DNA from: Acidobacteriota bacterium
GTDB lineage: Bacteria; Acidobacteriota; Terriglobia; UBA7540
Direction: 5' to 3'
DNA: 8,449 nucleotides
NCBI GenBank assembly: GCA_003171295.1
Contig: PMYF01000315.1
Location: 1 to 8,449, forward strand
Positions 1-7,034 of the stretch are shown piece by piece. Both the position numbers and the translations under genes were made by a program. Position 1 is the stretch's first letter. Each line of letters begins with the position of its first letter. The notes below the pieces were generated by a model. That model was given only the letters and a program-made list of their open reading frames with translations. It was not told where the DNA came from and did no database searches.

Positions 1-123
1 ACTTCCCGTCAGGTAGACGCGACTTGGCCCTAAAACGGCCTAACGTCGAAGTGCAACCCCTTGACTCCCGGGAAGTCCTCTTCGAGGCCCCGAATCCCGT
101 TTCGGGGGAGCCACCGTCCGAAG

Positions 124-310
124 GCCATAGCGATCCGGGATTACCCGCCATATGGCGACAAGGGAAGATCTATCAAAACCCCAGCGAGCGGCATAGCCAC
201 CCCCATGATCTGCGTCGGGACAAAGAGCGCTAGGCAGTTCGTCGTTATCGCGGCCGGCAGCCGCAACAAATACGAAAGAAATTTACGTCGGATTCGTCTT
301 ATTCGGCTTT
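124..310 (+). pseudogene. Decayed C-terminal remnant of a PQQ quinoprotein dehydrogenase (probable)
   Basis: Reading plus-strand frame 1 from 181 gives PASGIATPM, then about ten residues later ARQFVVIAAG and NKY. This matches the conserved last beta-propeller blade of membrane or periplasmic PQQ-dependent alcohol/glucose dehydrogenases (pattern PASG-ATPM, then G-[KR]-Q-[YF]-VVIAAGG--KYG). The usual ending (G-D-Y-V-x-A-F-x-L) is absent in that frame. A shift to frame 2 at about 278 gives EIYVGFVLF, which resembles it, so a frameshift is likely. Upstream of about 120 I see no further blades, frame 1 has a stop at 31, and there is no start codon context or stop at the expected end. The remnant runs into the 3' end of the convergent GH36 gene. 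The motif match is seen in the sequence; the pseudogene call is inference. A chance resemblance of a non-coding stretch remains possible because the segment is only about 40 residues. Confidence 0.4.
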
Positions 311-2350
311 TGCCTCCAGCAGCAGGTGTTTCTCAAATTGGGCAGTCCATGTGGCCACGGGACCGCGAACCGTTCCCAACGCCTCCCCGGTCTCATAGTT
401 CGTCAGGCGATAAGCTCGCTTCTCCAAACCTCGCAATTCCAGCTTGCCGCTCCACTGGGGAGCGTAGAAGGCGTAGTACATGTTCCCGTTCTTGCGGATG
501 GCGTGGGCTTCCGGCCGGTCAAAACCGATGTCATACAACGTTCCCAGGTATTTGCCCCTGGAGAGCATTTCGGCCTTATAGATTTTGATCCATTTGTCCC
601 AGATTTCTTCCTTCTCAGGGGTCAAATCCCCCCTGGACCGCCGGGCCGAACCCACCGGCCAAGTGAAATTGGTGCCCACCACACCGCCCACTCCAATCGT
701 CGAGGCGAAGTCGTCACCGCCATCGCTCATGTCCACGTGGTCTCCGAAGTAGGCGATGGAATCGCCCATCAAGGCCTTGAGGGTTTTTCCCTTCAGACGG
801 ACCTGCCAGGAACTCTTGGGGTCGGAGGCCACTGACATGTTCATGAAGGGCATAGTGAAGAACGAGTACGCGGTCCCGCACGGGCAGAACTCAACTAGCG
901 CGTTGGGCTTGATGCTGAGTGCCGTATCGTAAATCGCCTTGAAGAATCGGGGCAGCGCCTCCACCGCCTCCTCGGGCGTCGCGTGATGGTGAGTGGGGTT
1001 GTAACAGGGAGGCACACCATTCATGAATTGTCCATCGAGCTTCAAGCCGTCAAACCCCCAATCCCGCATGGCCTTGATGACGATGGCCTTGTGGTACTCC
1101 ACCACGCCGGGAACCGCGGGACAGAGATACCACGCGTTCCAATAGGAGATCTTCTGCTTCGATCCGTCGGCATTCAGCAGCAGATACTCCGGGTGCTCCT
1201 TGATCAGCCGCGTGTCCGGATTAACCGACAAAGGCGCCCACCATAGCTGAGCTTTGAAACCTTGGTCGTGAATCCGGTCCACCATCGCTTTTATGTCGCG
1301 GTCGCCACCGGGAAATTTCTCCGGATTCAGGAACCAATCCCCCTCGGCGGTCTGCCATCCGTCATCCAGCGTGACCCACCGGAAGCCCAGCTTTTTCACC
1401 ATCGGCAAGGCGTTGTAAACCTGCGCCGTTGTGAAGTTCCTGCCGAAACCCCAGGCGCACCAGATGGGACCAAAGGCGTCATCAGGCGCCGGCTCGAACA
1501 CCACGCCTTGTTTGACCATCGCTTGCCGATACTCCGCCAGGCTTCGGAAATAGTCACCCTGGTGAACGATAACGAAAGTCCGAAGCGTCTTGATCGTTTC
1601 TCCCGGTTTCAGTTCTCTCTTCAATTTGAATTGCACGGCCACTGTGGCGTGCTCCTGGTCCGGCATGGCGACGGGAAGAGAGACCAACTTGGGACTGAGC
1701 TCCAGGTGACCCACGGCGATACCCACGTCTCTCCGCCAGACATCCGCGACCGGCGTTCCCCCTCCGTAATCGGTGTCGTTCATCCCCAGATAGTTTTCCT
1801 GATCGAAACCTGTCTTCAATGGCAGCACCCAGTCCGGCCTCTTCTCGTAAGAGCCGCTCTGGTACGACCAGAACGTCGGCTCGCCGCTGCCCTGACCGGC
1901 CGAGATGGAGTAGCGCTGATTCGTCCAGCCCTCCACGGAAAGACTGGAGTCTCCGGTGTTTGTGTACTGCACTTCGAATATCGCCATCTGCGGAAACTCG
2001 CCGCAGGTCGTCACGGCAACGATCTTTTTCAGGGACGGTGCGGCCCCGGTCAGGGTGACGCGCTGCCCGGTACACATCGCATCCCGGACGCTCTCGCGTT
2101 TCACCTCGTGCAAAGTGAAATCCCGGATTTGCTTTCCTGCGACCGTGAGGGACTCCGAGGGCGCGAAGTCGCCGATCGCGATTTCCCTGCCCTCGAACTT
2201 GGCCACCACGCGACTGTGCAGCATTTCGTTGAATTCGATGCGGATATTCCTGCCATCCGCTTGGGCCCTCTGCGATGCCGAGGGGCTGGACCAACTCGCC
2301 AGCCACACCGCAAGCCCGACGACAAGCATTTTCCATGATTTCATTAGCAT
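299..2350 (-). CDS. Exported GH36-type alpha-galactosidase (melibiase-like)
   Basis: This 683-residue protein is predicted to hydrolyse terminal alpha-galactosides by the retaining mechanism of clan GH-D. Residues 1-31 form a Sec signal peptide (MLMKSWK, hydrophobic run LVVGLAVWLASW, then small residues), so it acts outside the cytoplasm. Residues ~35-270 are the N-terminal beta-sandwich, ~285-595 the TIM barrel and ~600-683 the C-terminal beta domain, the family's usual order and about its usual length. The nucleophile is D439 in DGLKLDG (W-G-x4-K-x-D pattern) and the acid/base is D510 in VASDP. The substrate-site signatures DDGW (329-332) and LWWAP (369-373) are also present. The typical galactose-binding loop (C-x-x-G-G-x-R-x-D) is not found; EFCPCGTAYSFF at 487-498 lies there instead, so specificity may differ. 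The start is set by GGAGAGAGGG five bases upstream. It is the last gene of the minus-strand glycosidase cluster. Confidence 0.88.
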   Translation of the reverse strand: MLMKSWKMLVVGLAVWLASWSSPSASQRAQADGRNIRIEFNEMLHSRVVAKFEGREIAIGDFAPSESLTVAGKQIRDFTLHEVKRESVRDAMCTGQRVTLTGAAPSLKKIVAVTTCGEFPQMAIFEVQYTNTGDSSLSVEGWTNQRYSISAGQGSGEPTFWSYQSGSYEKRPDWVLPLKTGFDQENYLGMNDTDYGGGTPVADVWRRDVGIAVGHLELSPKLVSLPVAMPDQEHATVAVQFKLKRELKPGETIKTLRTFVIVHQGDYFRSLAEYRQAMVKQGVVFEPAPDDAFGPIWCAWGFGRNFTTAQVYNALPMVKKLGFRWVTLDDGWQTAEGDWFLNPEKFPGGDRDIKAMVDRIHDQGFKAQLWWAPLSVNPDTRLIKEHPEYLLLNADGSKQKISYWNAWYLCPAVPGVVEYHKAIVIKAMRDWGFDGLKLDGQFMNGVPPCYNPTHHHATPEEAVEALPRFFKAIYDTALSIKPNALVEFCPCGTAYSFFTMPFMNMSVASDPKSSWQVRLKGKTLKALMGDSIAYFGDHVDMSDGGDDFASTIGVGGVVGTNFTWPVGSARRSRGDLTPEKEEIWDKWIKIYKAEMLSRGKYLGTLYDIGFDRPEAHAIRKNGNMYYAFYAPQWSGKLELRGLEKRAYRLTNYETGEALGTVRGPVATWTAQFEKHLLLEAKAE

Positions 2351-2544
2351 GGTGACCCTCTCTCCATTAGGCGAAAACGATTTGCGGATTCCCGATGCGG
2401 TCTACTGCTGGCAGGGTCTGGCCCCAGCCTGGCGAACTGATCTGGTGTGAATCCCTTAAACTGAGACAGCCCGTCATAACACTCCTTATCATTGTATGGT
2501 AGAACCTTGTACTGCTCCCGCAAGCGGTCCGCCCTCGCGTGCAC
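2344..2544 (-). CDS. Doubtful small ORF or gene fragment upstream of GH36
   Basis: This is a 66-codon minus-strand frame with a GTG start whose end overlaps the start of the GH36 gene by a few bases. Its first part (REQYKVLPYNDKECYDGLSQ, then KGFTPDQFARL) has a protein-like composition and fairly GC-rich third positions. The last third is rich in S, R and P and looks non-coding. The frame is open only back to a stop at 2572-2574, and no Shine-Dalgarno sequence precedes the GTG. I do not recognise a family. It could be a decayed gene fragment, a short translated leader coupled to GH36, or chance. Confidence 0.15.
   Translation of the reverse strand: MHARADRLREQYKVLPYNDKECYDGLSQFKGFTPDQFARLGPDPASSRPHRESANRFRLMERGSPC
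2356..2365 (-). promoter_or_regulatory. Ribosome binding site of the GH36 gene
   Basis: The purine run GGAGAGAGGG on the minus strand lies five bases before the ATG at 2350. A second in-frame ATG two codons later (at 2344) would be 11 bases away, so the first ATG is preferred. Confidence 0.7.
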
Positions 2545-2734
2545 TCTTAGGCCCAGTTGGGGGCGAAGCGGTCATCTGCGCGGAATGGCGTTTTTCAGGC
2601 GAAACCCTGCGGGCTCAAGCGAACCGGATTCACGGGGTGGTTTCCGAATTCGCCGAGTGGAATCGTCCGATGGCGCGTACCAGACCACTCAATCAGAAGT
2701 GCCGGTCTCGCATCGGGTTTTCTCTTTCATGGTC

Positions 2735-2748
2735 GGCACCGCGGTGCC
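2735..2748. repeat. Perfect 14-bp palindrome after the middle glycosidase gene
   Basis: GGCACCGCGGTGCC reads the same on both strands and begins nine bases after the stop codon of the minus-strand gene ending at 2758. As RNA it could form a five-pair stem with a CGCG loop. No U-run follows on the minus strand, so it is a poor intrinsic terminator. It could be an mRNA 3'-end stabilising hairpin, a protein-binding site, or chance in GC-rich DNA. Confidence 0.35.
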
Positions 2749-2757
2749 TCAGTCTCC

Positions 2758-4818
2758 TCAATCACCACACCAGACAACCATCCCTTGAGTGACCTCGGGA
2801 ATTGTGAAGGTTATTTTTCCGGGACTCCATTCACCGGCGAGCTCTTGAATCTCCCCCAGGAAAGGAAGCACGTATAGCTTTACGTTTTGTGGTGCCGGGA
2901 AGACGATTCTGATATTCCGTTCCGGTACCTGTTGTGCCACTTCGTTGCTTTTCAGTCCCCGGAAGTTTGCCATGAAGACGTGGATCTTGCCATTGACCTC
3001 TGCGATCTGGGTGGAGAGGAAAGGTGAGGCGTCGATTTTGACTCCCGCTTCCGAATTGGAAAGTCGCAAGATTTCTGACGATAGCCGTTGACGCAGTTTC
3101 TCAAAGCTCGCAGCCTGGTAATCTCCTTGCACAGCGTACTCGTTAAAATGCTTTTCGACCTCGGCATAGTAAGCCTTGCCGGGACATCGCGGAGCGTAGA
3201 TAAACCGCGCCAGCGCGGCGGAGGTTTGTTCCCGCGCTGGCTCGGTAATTCCTAGTAACTTGTGCAATGGATTTTCAGTCCAGGGTTGGCGCTTTTCGTC
3301 GTACCTTCCAGTTTCGCCGGTCACCAGGAGGGCTTTCCCGTTCCGCACAATTCCTTGGAGCCAATCCAATTCAGGCTGGCTCAGACACCGCACGTCCGGC
3401 AGGATGAGTTCCTCGCCACGGAAGCTTTGCCTATCGCGCGGCGTCACAATTTGAAACTCGAGGTGCGACTGCAGGAGCAGATACATCATTCCGCGAAAGG
3501 ACTCGATGAACTCCGTGGAAAAGTAATCCCGAGTCTTGGGTGAAAAATAGATTCCGATAGGTCGAACCGGATTGCGGGGTGAATAGAAGGTCTTCTCATG
3601 GCGGGCGATCCAATTGAAAATCACTTTGCGAGTTTCCATATCGTTCGACCCCGACATGACATGTCCTCGCGCATCCCAAACGTTAGCGCCGGCCATGAGC
3701 TCCGCCATCGCCAGATTCTTCATCGCCTCGCGGCGGTCCACATGCTTATTGCCGTCCCAGGAATAATTGAGCATCCAAGACGCTCTCCCGGCAGCAAAAG
3801 ACCTAAAGGAATACATGCCAGTCATATATCCGAACCAGTCCAGAGGGGTCCGCGATGCCGCCATGTGATCGCCACTCCCATACTCATATTCATGGGCAAT
3901 CACGTCCAGCACCGGGTAAAGCTGGTATGCGTCAGCTCCCACCCGGGGAGACCCTTCTTCAATGCCCGGGTAAATTTCCGCAATGGTCACGCACTTGGGG
4001 TTGACAGCCTTCACGTTCTGATTAATCTCGCTCATGAAGTCCGTGATCGTCTCAGTGCGAAAATCGATCCACTGAATGAAGCCCGGATCGTCATTGTCAC
4101 CGAGTTTGATATCGGTCCTGGCATCCAGGCCGGTTTTCTTTTTGAACGCCGCGACGGTGTAGTCATCAAAACTCGCCCAACTTTTCTCCCAGCCTTCGAA
4201 ATGTGTCATCCAGTAAGGTATGTCCACGTAAATCCCGTCAATCTCGGTTCCCGCAATTTGCCGCACGCGCTCCATGTAAGTCTTGCGCCACTCGGAAGCA
4301 TAGGGGCTTATCCAAACGTCCTCATCGCCGGGGGCAACCCAAAAGGCCGTACCGCCGCCAAAGACCGCAGGCTCACCGGTAAGCTTCCGCTGAACCCAAT
4401 CGGGATGGTCCTTAAATAGGGTGTGCCCCTCTTGGTCCGCATTGGCGGTGATGCACTCCAGGCCGGCAACATAAACAAAAGCATAATTACCCACGGCATG
4501 GGCCTTCTGCGCAACCGCCTGGATGGCCCGCAGCTTTTCTGCGGGCTCGAGAAAACTTTCGTAGCGGCCCGGAACGTCATTATCCGTCTCAATTCCGAAG
4601 ACATGAGAACCGGTGGCGTCTTTGATGATGGCATCGACACGGTCCAGGCTCAGACCGTATCCGCCGATCCGCACGAAGTGTGTCCAGTGTCGAGGGTCAG
4701 GGGGAGAACCGTTGGATTGCGGCGTCACGCCATTTAGCGCGCCGGGGTGCACGCAAACGGTCATCGCGATGAGCGACACACCCCACATTCCCGCTACGAC
4801 CGAGCTGCGTCTTCGCAT
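2758..4818 (-). CDS. Exported glycoside-hydrolase-like protein: TIM barrel plus beta-galactosidase-type second domain
   Basis: This 686-residue protein has a Sec-type leader (MRRRSS, then the hydrophobic run VVAGMWGVSLIAMTVCV, ending near residue 30). Residues ~45-400 look like a TIM barrel of the kind seen in hypothetical glycosyl hydrolase family 6 (GHL6) and GH42-like enzymes: FGIETD (74-79), a long early helix, IDGIYVDIPYW (193-203), AAFKKKTGLD (223-232) and IAEIYPG (279-285). Candidate catalytic acids are D199, E281 and the E310/E312 pair in AHEYEYGSGD. Residues ~415-515 (RPIGIYFSPKTRDYF, ILPDVRCLSQPELDWL, GKALLVTGETG) resemble the Rossmann-like beta-galactosidase trimerisation/GATase-like domain, and ~600-686 form a beta-rich C-terminus. 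GGAGGT lies seven bases before the start codon. The fold is inferred from motifs; substrate and exact family are unknown. It probably acts with the flanking exported enzymes on one glycan. Confidence 0.75.
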   Translation of the reverse strand: MRRRSSVVAGMWGVSLIAMTVCVHPGALNGVTPQSNGSPPDPRHWTHFVRIGGYGLSLDRVDAIIKDATGSHVFGIETDNDVPGRYESFLEPAEKLRAIQAVAQKAHAVGNYAFVYVAGLECITANADQEGHTLFKDHPDWVQRKLTGEPAVFGGGTAFWVAPGDEDVWISPYASEWRKTYMERVRQIAGTEIDGIYVDIPYWMTHFEGWEKSWASFDDYTVAAFKKKTGLDARTDIKLGDNDDPGFIQWIDFRTETITDFMSEINQNVKAVNPKCVTIAEIYPGIEEGSPRVGADAYQLYPVLDVIAHEYEYGSGDHMAASRTPLDWFGYMTGMYSFRSFAAGRASWMLNYSWDGNKHVDRREAMKNLAMAELMAGANVWDARGHVMSGSNDMETRKVIFNWIARHEKTFYSPRNPVRPIGIYFSPKTRDYFSTEFIESFRGMMYLLLQSHLEFQIVTPRDRQSFRGEELILPDVRCLSQPELDWLQGIVRNGKALLVTGETGRYDEKRQPWTENPLHKLLGITEPAREQTSAALARFIYAPRCPGKAYYAEVEKHFNEYAVQGDYQAASFEKLRQRLSSEILRLSNSEAGVKIDASPFLSTQIAEVNGKIHVFMANFRGLKSNEVAQQVPERNIRIVFPAPQNVKLYVLPFLGEIQELAGEWSPGKITFTIPEVTQGMVVWCGD

Positions 4819-4825
4819 GGCTAAG

Positions 4826-4831
4826 ACCTCC
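4826..4831 (-). promoter_or_regulatory. Ribosome binding site of the middle glycosidase-like gene
   Basis: A consensus GGAGGT lies on the minus strand seven bases before the ATG at 4818. The 128-bp gap up to the preceding gene's stop shows no clear promoter or terminator, which is compatible with co-transcription. Confidence 0.75.
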
Positions 4832-4946
4832 CTCAGGGACTTTGCAGCAGGCCAACTGGCATCGCGAAGTCAAGTCAGCTTGGAGCATGCAAAAGTCAGG
4901 CTTACCAGGGAAAAGCTCGAAATAGGATGATCGGTCAATCAAACGC

Positions 4947-6506
4947 TCAATGCGAGCCGAGATTTGTCCGCAAATGAAGGGAGCCGTCATTCTCCAATTC
5001 CTGGTGACAGTCCCAACGGACGGGGTAGCGCATGCCTTTCACTTCAATTTCCGCCTTGAGTCTCAGTCCCTCCCAATTCGTTCCCCTGGGCAGGACGAAC
5101 TGCGCTTGCCGGATTTTCCCGGGCAGCGGATAGCCGGGATCGAGCGAGCCGCCGACCGCGATCTTGCCATCGTTACTCGCGAGGGTCACACGCAGCACAC
5201 CCGGCACCCCGGCGATTCCGTCGTTGGCGAAGCCGATCACCAGCCCCGGCGAGCCGTCCTTTTCATATTCCCATACCAACGATGGCCTGACGCGATATCC
5301 GATCCGCCGGCCGATCTCATCAATCAACTGGGGATATTGGCGGTAGTAATTCATGATGTGCTCGGCCTTGATATGGTGAAAATTCCAGAGCGACCAGTAA
5401 TTGGCGCCCACGTCCATCAAGTGGGTGATTTCGTTGTCGGTGTAAGGAATTCCTTCGCTAATACGGAGCGATCCAGGCGAGCCATCCGACATGCCGACTT
5501 CCACAATGGCGGCGATCCAGGGCGGCCGGTTGCCGATGGCTTCAATCTGTTCGTTCTCGACGAAGATCGTATCTGTTCGCAGCCAGTTATAGCTGCGTAT
5601 GGTCCGATCGACGACTTCCGAGTTGCCGACGCGGCTGAAGTCCGGTTGGGTATTGGTGGCCAGCGGAGTCTTGGTCCAGTGCTTCAATTGCAGTTCGAAC
5701 ATATTGATCCAGGTTCGCTCGGCCGTTGCGTAATCTGGAAACGGATTATTAGTGAACGGCCACGTGTGTCCCTCGCCCCAGAAGCCGTACATGAACGTAT
5801 CCATGAACTCAACCAGTGGGTTGCCATTCAGTTCCGCGGCAAGTAGTCCGTTTAACTCCTCGAAGGCGGATTGGAAGGCCGGGTGGTCGTAGCGTGGCTC
5901 GAAGTAGGTCTTGCGATGCCGGGTGGCGGTGGGGCTGCCTTTCCATTCCCCCTGCAGTTTCACCATCGGGACTTTCTCGAGAACGAAATCGGGGAGCGCT
6001 TCTTCCTCATAATCGGGAGCGCGCATCTGAATACGAAAGGCCACACGCTTGCCGTGTTTTGCGGCCAGGTCGAAGGTGAGCTTCCAGTAATCAGGAAATT
6101 CCAAGCGTCCGGGACGTGGCTGAACCTCACGCCAGGTGGGGCGCAAGTAAAGCTTCTGTCCGAGGGGAACGCGCACCAGGTCTTCGATGGCCTGCGGAAT
6201 GTTATCGGACTGGATTTCTGCCCTGCCCATGTCGGCAGTGATGTAAGTGATGAGCCCCCTGCCGAAGCTCGCTACGATTTCCTTCGAAGGTGTGGTGGCC
6301 ATGACGACCGAGCTGCCCGGGACCACTTCCTCGGGTGGATACTGAGGGAAGGGTCCTTGGTTCAAACGATCGGTTATTGGAGGACCAGACCCGAAATCAT
6401 ACTTGTCCCAATTGTGGGCGGGAACAAACGCCCTGGCGGGCCCTCCGGTTATTCCGCCTGCAACTCCCGTAACCCCAGCCGTCCTGAGAAACTCTCTCCG
6501 ATCCAT
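4947..6506 (-). CDS. Tat-exported TIM-barrel protein with C-terminal beta domain; putative glycosidase (DUF4832-like)
   Basis: This 519-residue protein starts with a twin-arginine leader: MDRREFLRTAG matches S/T-R-R-x-F-L-K, followed by a Gly/Ala-rich segment to about residue 26. It is therefore exported folded, perhaps with a cofactor or metal. The body (~85-395) has clan GH-A-like barrel signs: YLRPTWREVQPRPGRLEF (120-137, the 'R-x-W-x-x-x-x-P-x-x-G-x-x-x-F' strand), GFWGEGH (241-247) and AAIVEVGMSD (332-341). The aromatic stretch NYWSLWNFHH (369-378) falls where a substrate-lining last strand would be. E245 and E336 are a plausible acid/base and nucleophile pair. Residues ~400-519 (RIGYRVRPSLVWE, LVIGFANDGIAGVPGVLRVTL) resemble the beta-sandwich tail of DUF4832-type proteins. 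CAGGAG sits eight bases before the ATG. It is the first gene of the minus-strand cluster. Catalysis and substrate are inference; a non-catalytic binding role is possible. Confidence 0.72.
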   Translation of the reverse strand: MDRREFLRTAGVTGVAGGITGGPARAFVPAHNWDKYDFGSGPPITDRLNQGPFPQYPPEEVVPGSSVVMATTPSKEIVASFGRGLITYITADMGRAEIQSDNIPQAIEDLVRVPLGQKLYLRPTWREVQPRPGRLEFPDYWKLTFDLAAKHGKRVAFRIQMRAPDYEEEALPDFVLEKVPMVKLQGEWKGSPTATRHRKTYFEPRYDHPAFQSAFEELNGLLAAELNGNPLVEFMDTFMYGFWGEGHTWPFTNNPFPDYATAERTWINMFELQLKHWTKTPLATNTQPDFSRVGNSEVVDRTIRSYNWLRTDTIFVENEQIEAIGNRPPWIAAIVEVGMSDGSPGSLRISEGIPYTDNEITHLMDVGANYWSLWNFHHIKAEHIMNYYRQYPQLIDEIGRRIGYRVRPSLVWEYEKDGSPGLVIGFANDGIAGVPGVLRVTLASNDGKIAVGGSLDPGYPLPGKIRQAQFVLPRGTNWEGLRLKAEIEVKGMRYPVRWDCHQELENDGSLHLRTNLGSH

Positions 6507-6514
6507 GTCAGCGG

Positions 6515-6520
6515 CTCCTG
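6515..6520 (-). promoter_or_regulatory. Ribosome binding site of the Tat-exported gene
   Basis: CAGGAG on the minus strand lies eight bases before the ATG at 6506. Together with the twin-arginine leader that begins at this codon, it fixes the start. Confidence 0.65.
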
Positions 6521-6524
6521 TTGG

Positions 6525-6704
6525 TTATCTCGCCATAAGATCCGCGCTGCCCCGAAATCCTACTCCAACAACCTGGCCGATGGAAGGTCGAACCTGGTCG
6601 CCCGCCCCTCGATTGAGTGACTTCGCACCCACATGGCATGAAGGCTTTTGGAACACGCAGGCGTCGATTGTGACCTGTTCTGCACGCTCTGCATATCTCC
6701 GCAT
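6525..6704 (-). CDS. Doubtful 59-codon ORF in the glycosidase-cluster leader
   Basis: An ATG at 6704 on the minus strand is immediately preceded by GGGAGGAGGGC, an unusually purine-rich Shine-Dalgarno-like run. The frame (MRRYAERAEQVTIDACVFQ at the start) stays open for 59 codons and stops 18 bases before the Tat-exported gene begins. The protein has no signal peptide or known domain, and its second half looks like non-coding translation. It could be a translated leader peptide coupled to the cluster. Chance is at least as likely. Confidence 0.15.
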   Translation of the reverse strand: MRRYAERAEQVTIDACVFQKPSCHVGAKSLNRGAGDQVRPSIGQVVGVGFRGSADLMAR

Positions 6705-7034
6705 GCCCTCCTCCCGACTGAAGCTTCGTTGAAATGGAAGTCGTGTAGTCCCGTTCCCAAGGACCTCAGCGCTTGGCTCGACCCGTTGCAAATCGCTGCG
6801 GACGGGACAGTCGCGATCCCAGTATTAGGATATGGCCTGATAAGTCGCCTTCCCGGAAAATGGCCCCCTGCCAAAATAGGACCCTGAGTGACGCCGTAGC
6901 GTTTAGATTTCGCGGAGCTCCCGATGTCGCTGGCGTGCCGCCGAATTATCCAGGGCACTCGACGACCCAGGTCTGGGAAGTCGGCTTCACGAGCGACAGA
7001 AACGATAGGATTGCTGAAGTGCTGGGAGGCCAAA

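Larger units (their letters stand above)
2351..2757. other. 407-bp intergenic gap between the two downstream glycosidase genes
   Basis: This gap is longer than expected inside a tight operon, so the GH36 gene may have its own promoter, although no convincing -35/-10 pair was found. It holds the GH36 ribosome binding site (2356-2365), a weak 66-codon minus-strand reading frame (2344-2544) and a perfect 14-bp palindrome (2735-2748) just after the upstream gene's stop. Plus-strand reading frames here lack recognisable domains and look like chance. Confidence 0.6.
6507..7034. other. 528-bp region without a convincing gene; upstream region of the glycosidase cluster
   Basis: The promoter of the minus-strand glycosidase cluster should lie here, but I cannot point to a convincing -35/-10 pair. 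Reading frames on both strands are rich in R, S, P and C and have no recognisable domain. The only frame with a good ribosome binding site is a 59-codon minus-strand frame (6525-6704), listed separately. No tRNA, repeat array, transposase fragment or strong terminator was seen. Confidence 0.6.

Noticed and set aside
1..76. Inverted 8-bp match (ACTTCCCG at 1-8, CGGGAAGT at 69-76)
   Set aside because: Too short and too far apart to support a mobile-element end; no transposase or target duplication nearby.
172..298. Minus-strand hydrophobic reading that looks like a membrane helix after the GH36 stop
   Set aside because: It is the complement of the quinoprotein-like stretch, which gives a more specific motif match; it has no start context.
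1262..2338. Long plus-strand frame (358 codons) opposite the GH36 gene
   Set aside because: It is antisense to a gene with intact catalytic motifs; it is rich in R, H and P and has no domain.
3598..4419. Long plus-strand frame (273 codons) opposite the middle glycosidase-like gene
   Set aside because: Antisense shadow of a well-supported gene, with no recognisable domain or ribosome binding site.
4950..5846. Plus-strand frame (298 codons) opposite the Tat-exported gene
   Set aside because: Antisense shadow; the minus-strand gene has a Tat leader, a ribosome binding site and barrel motifs.
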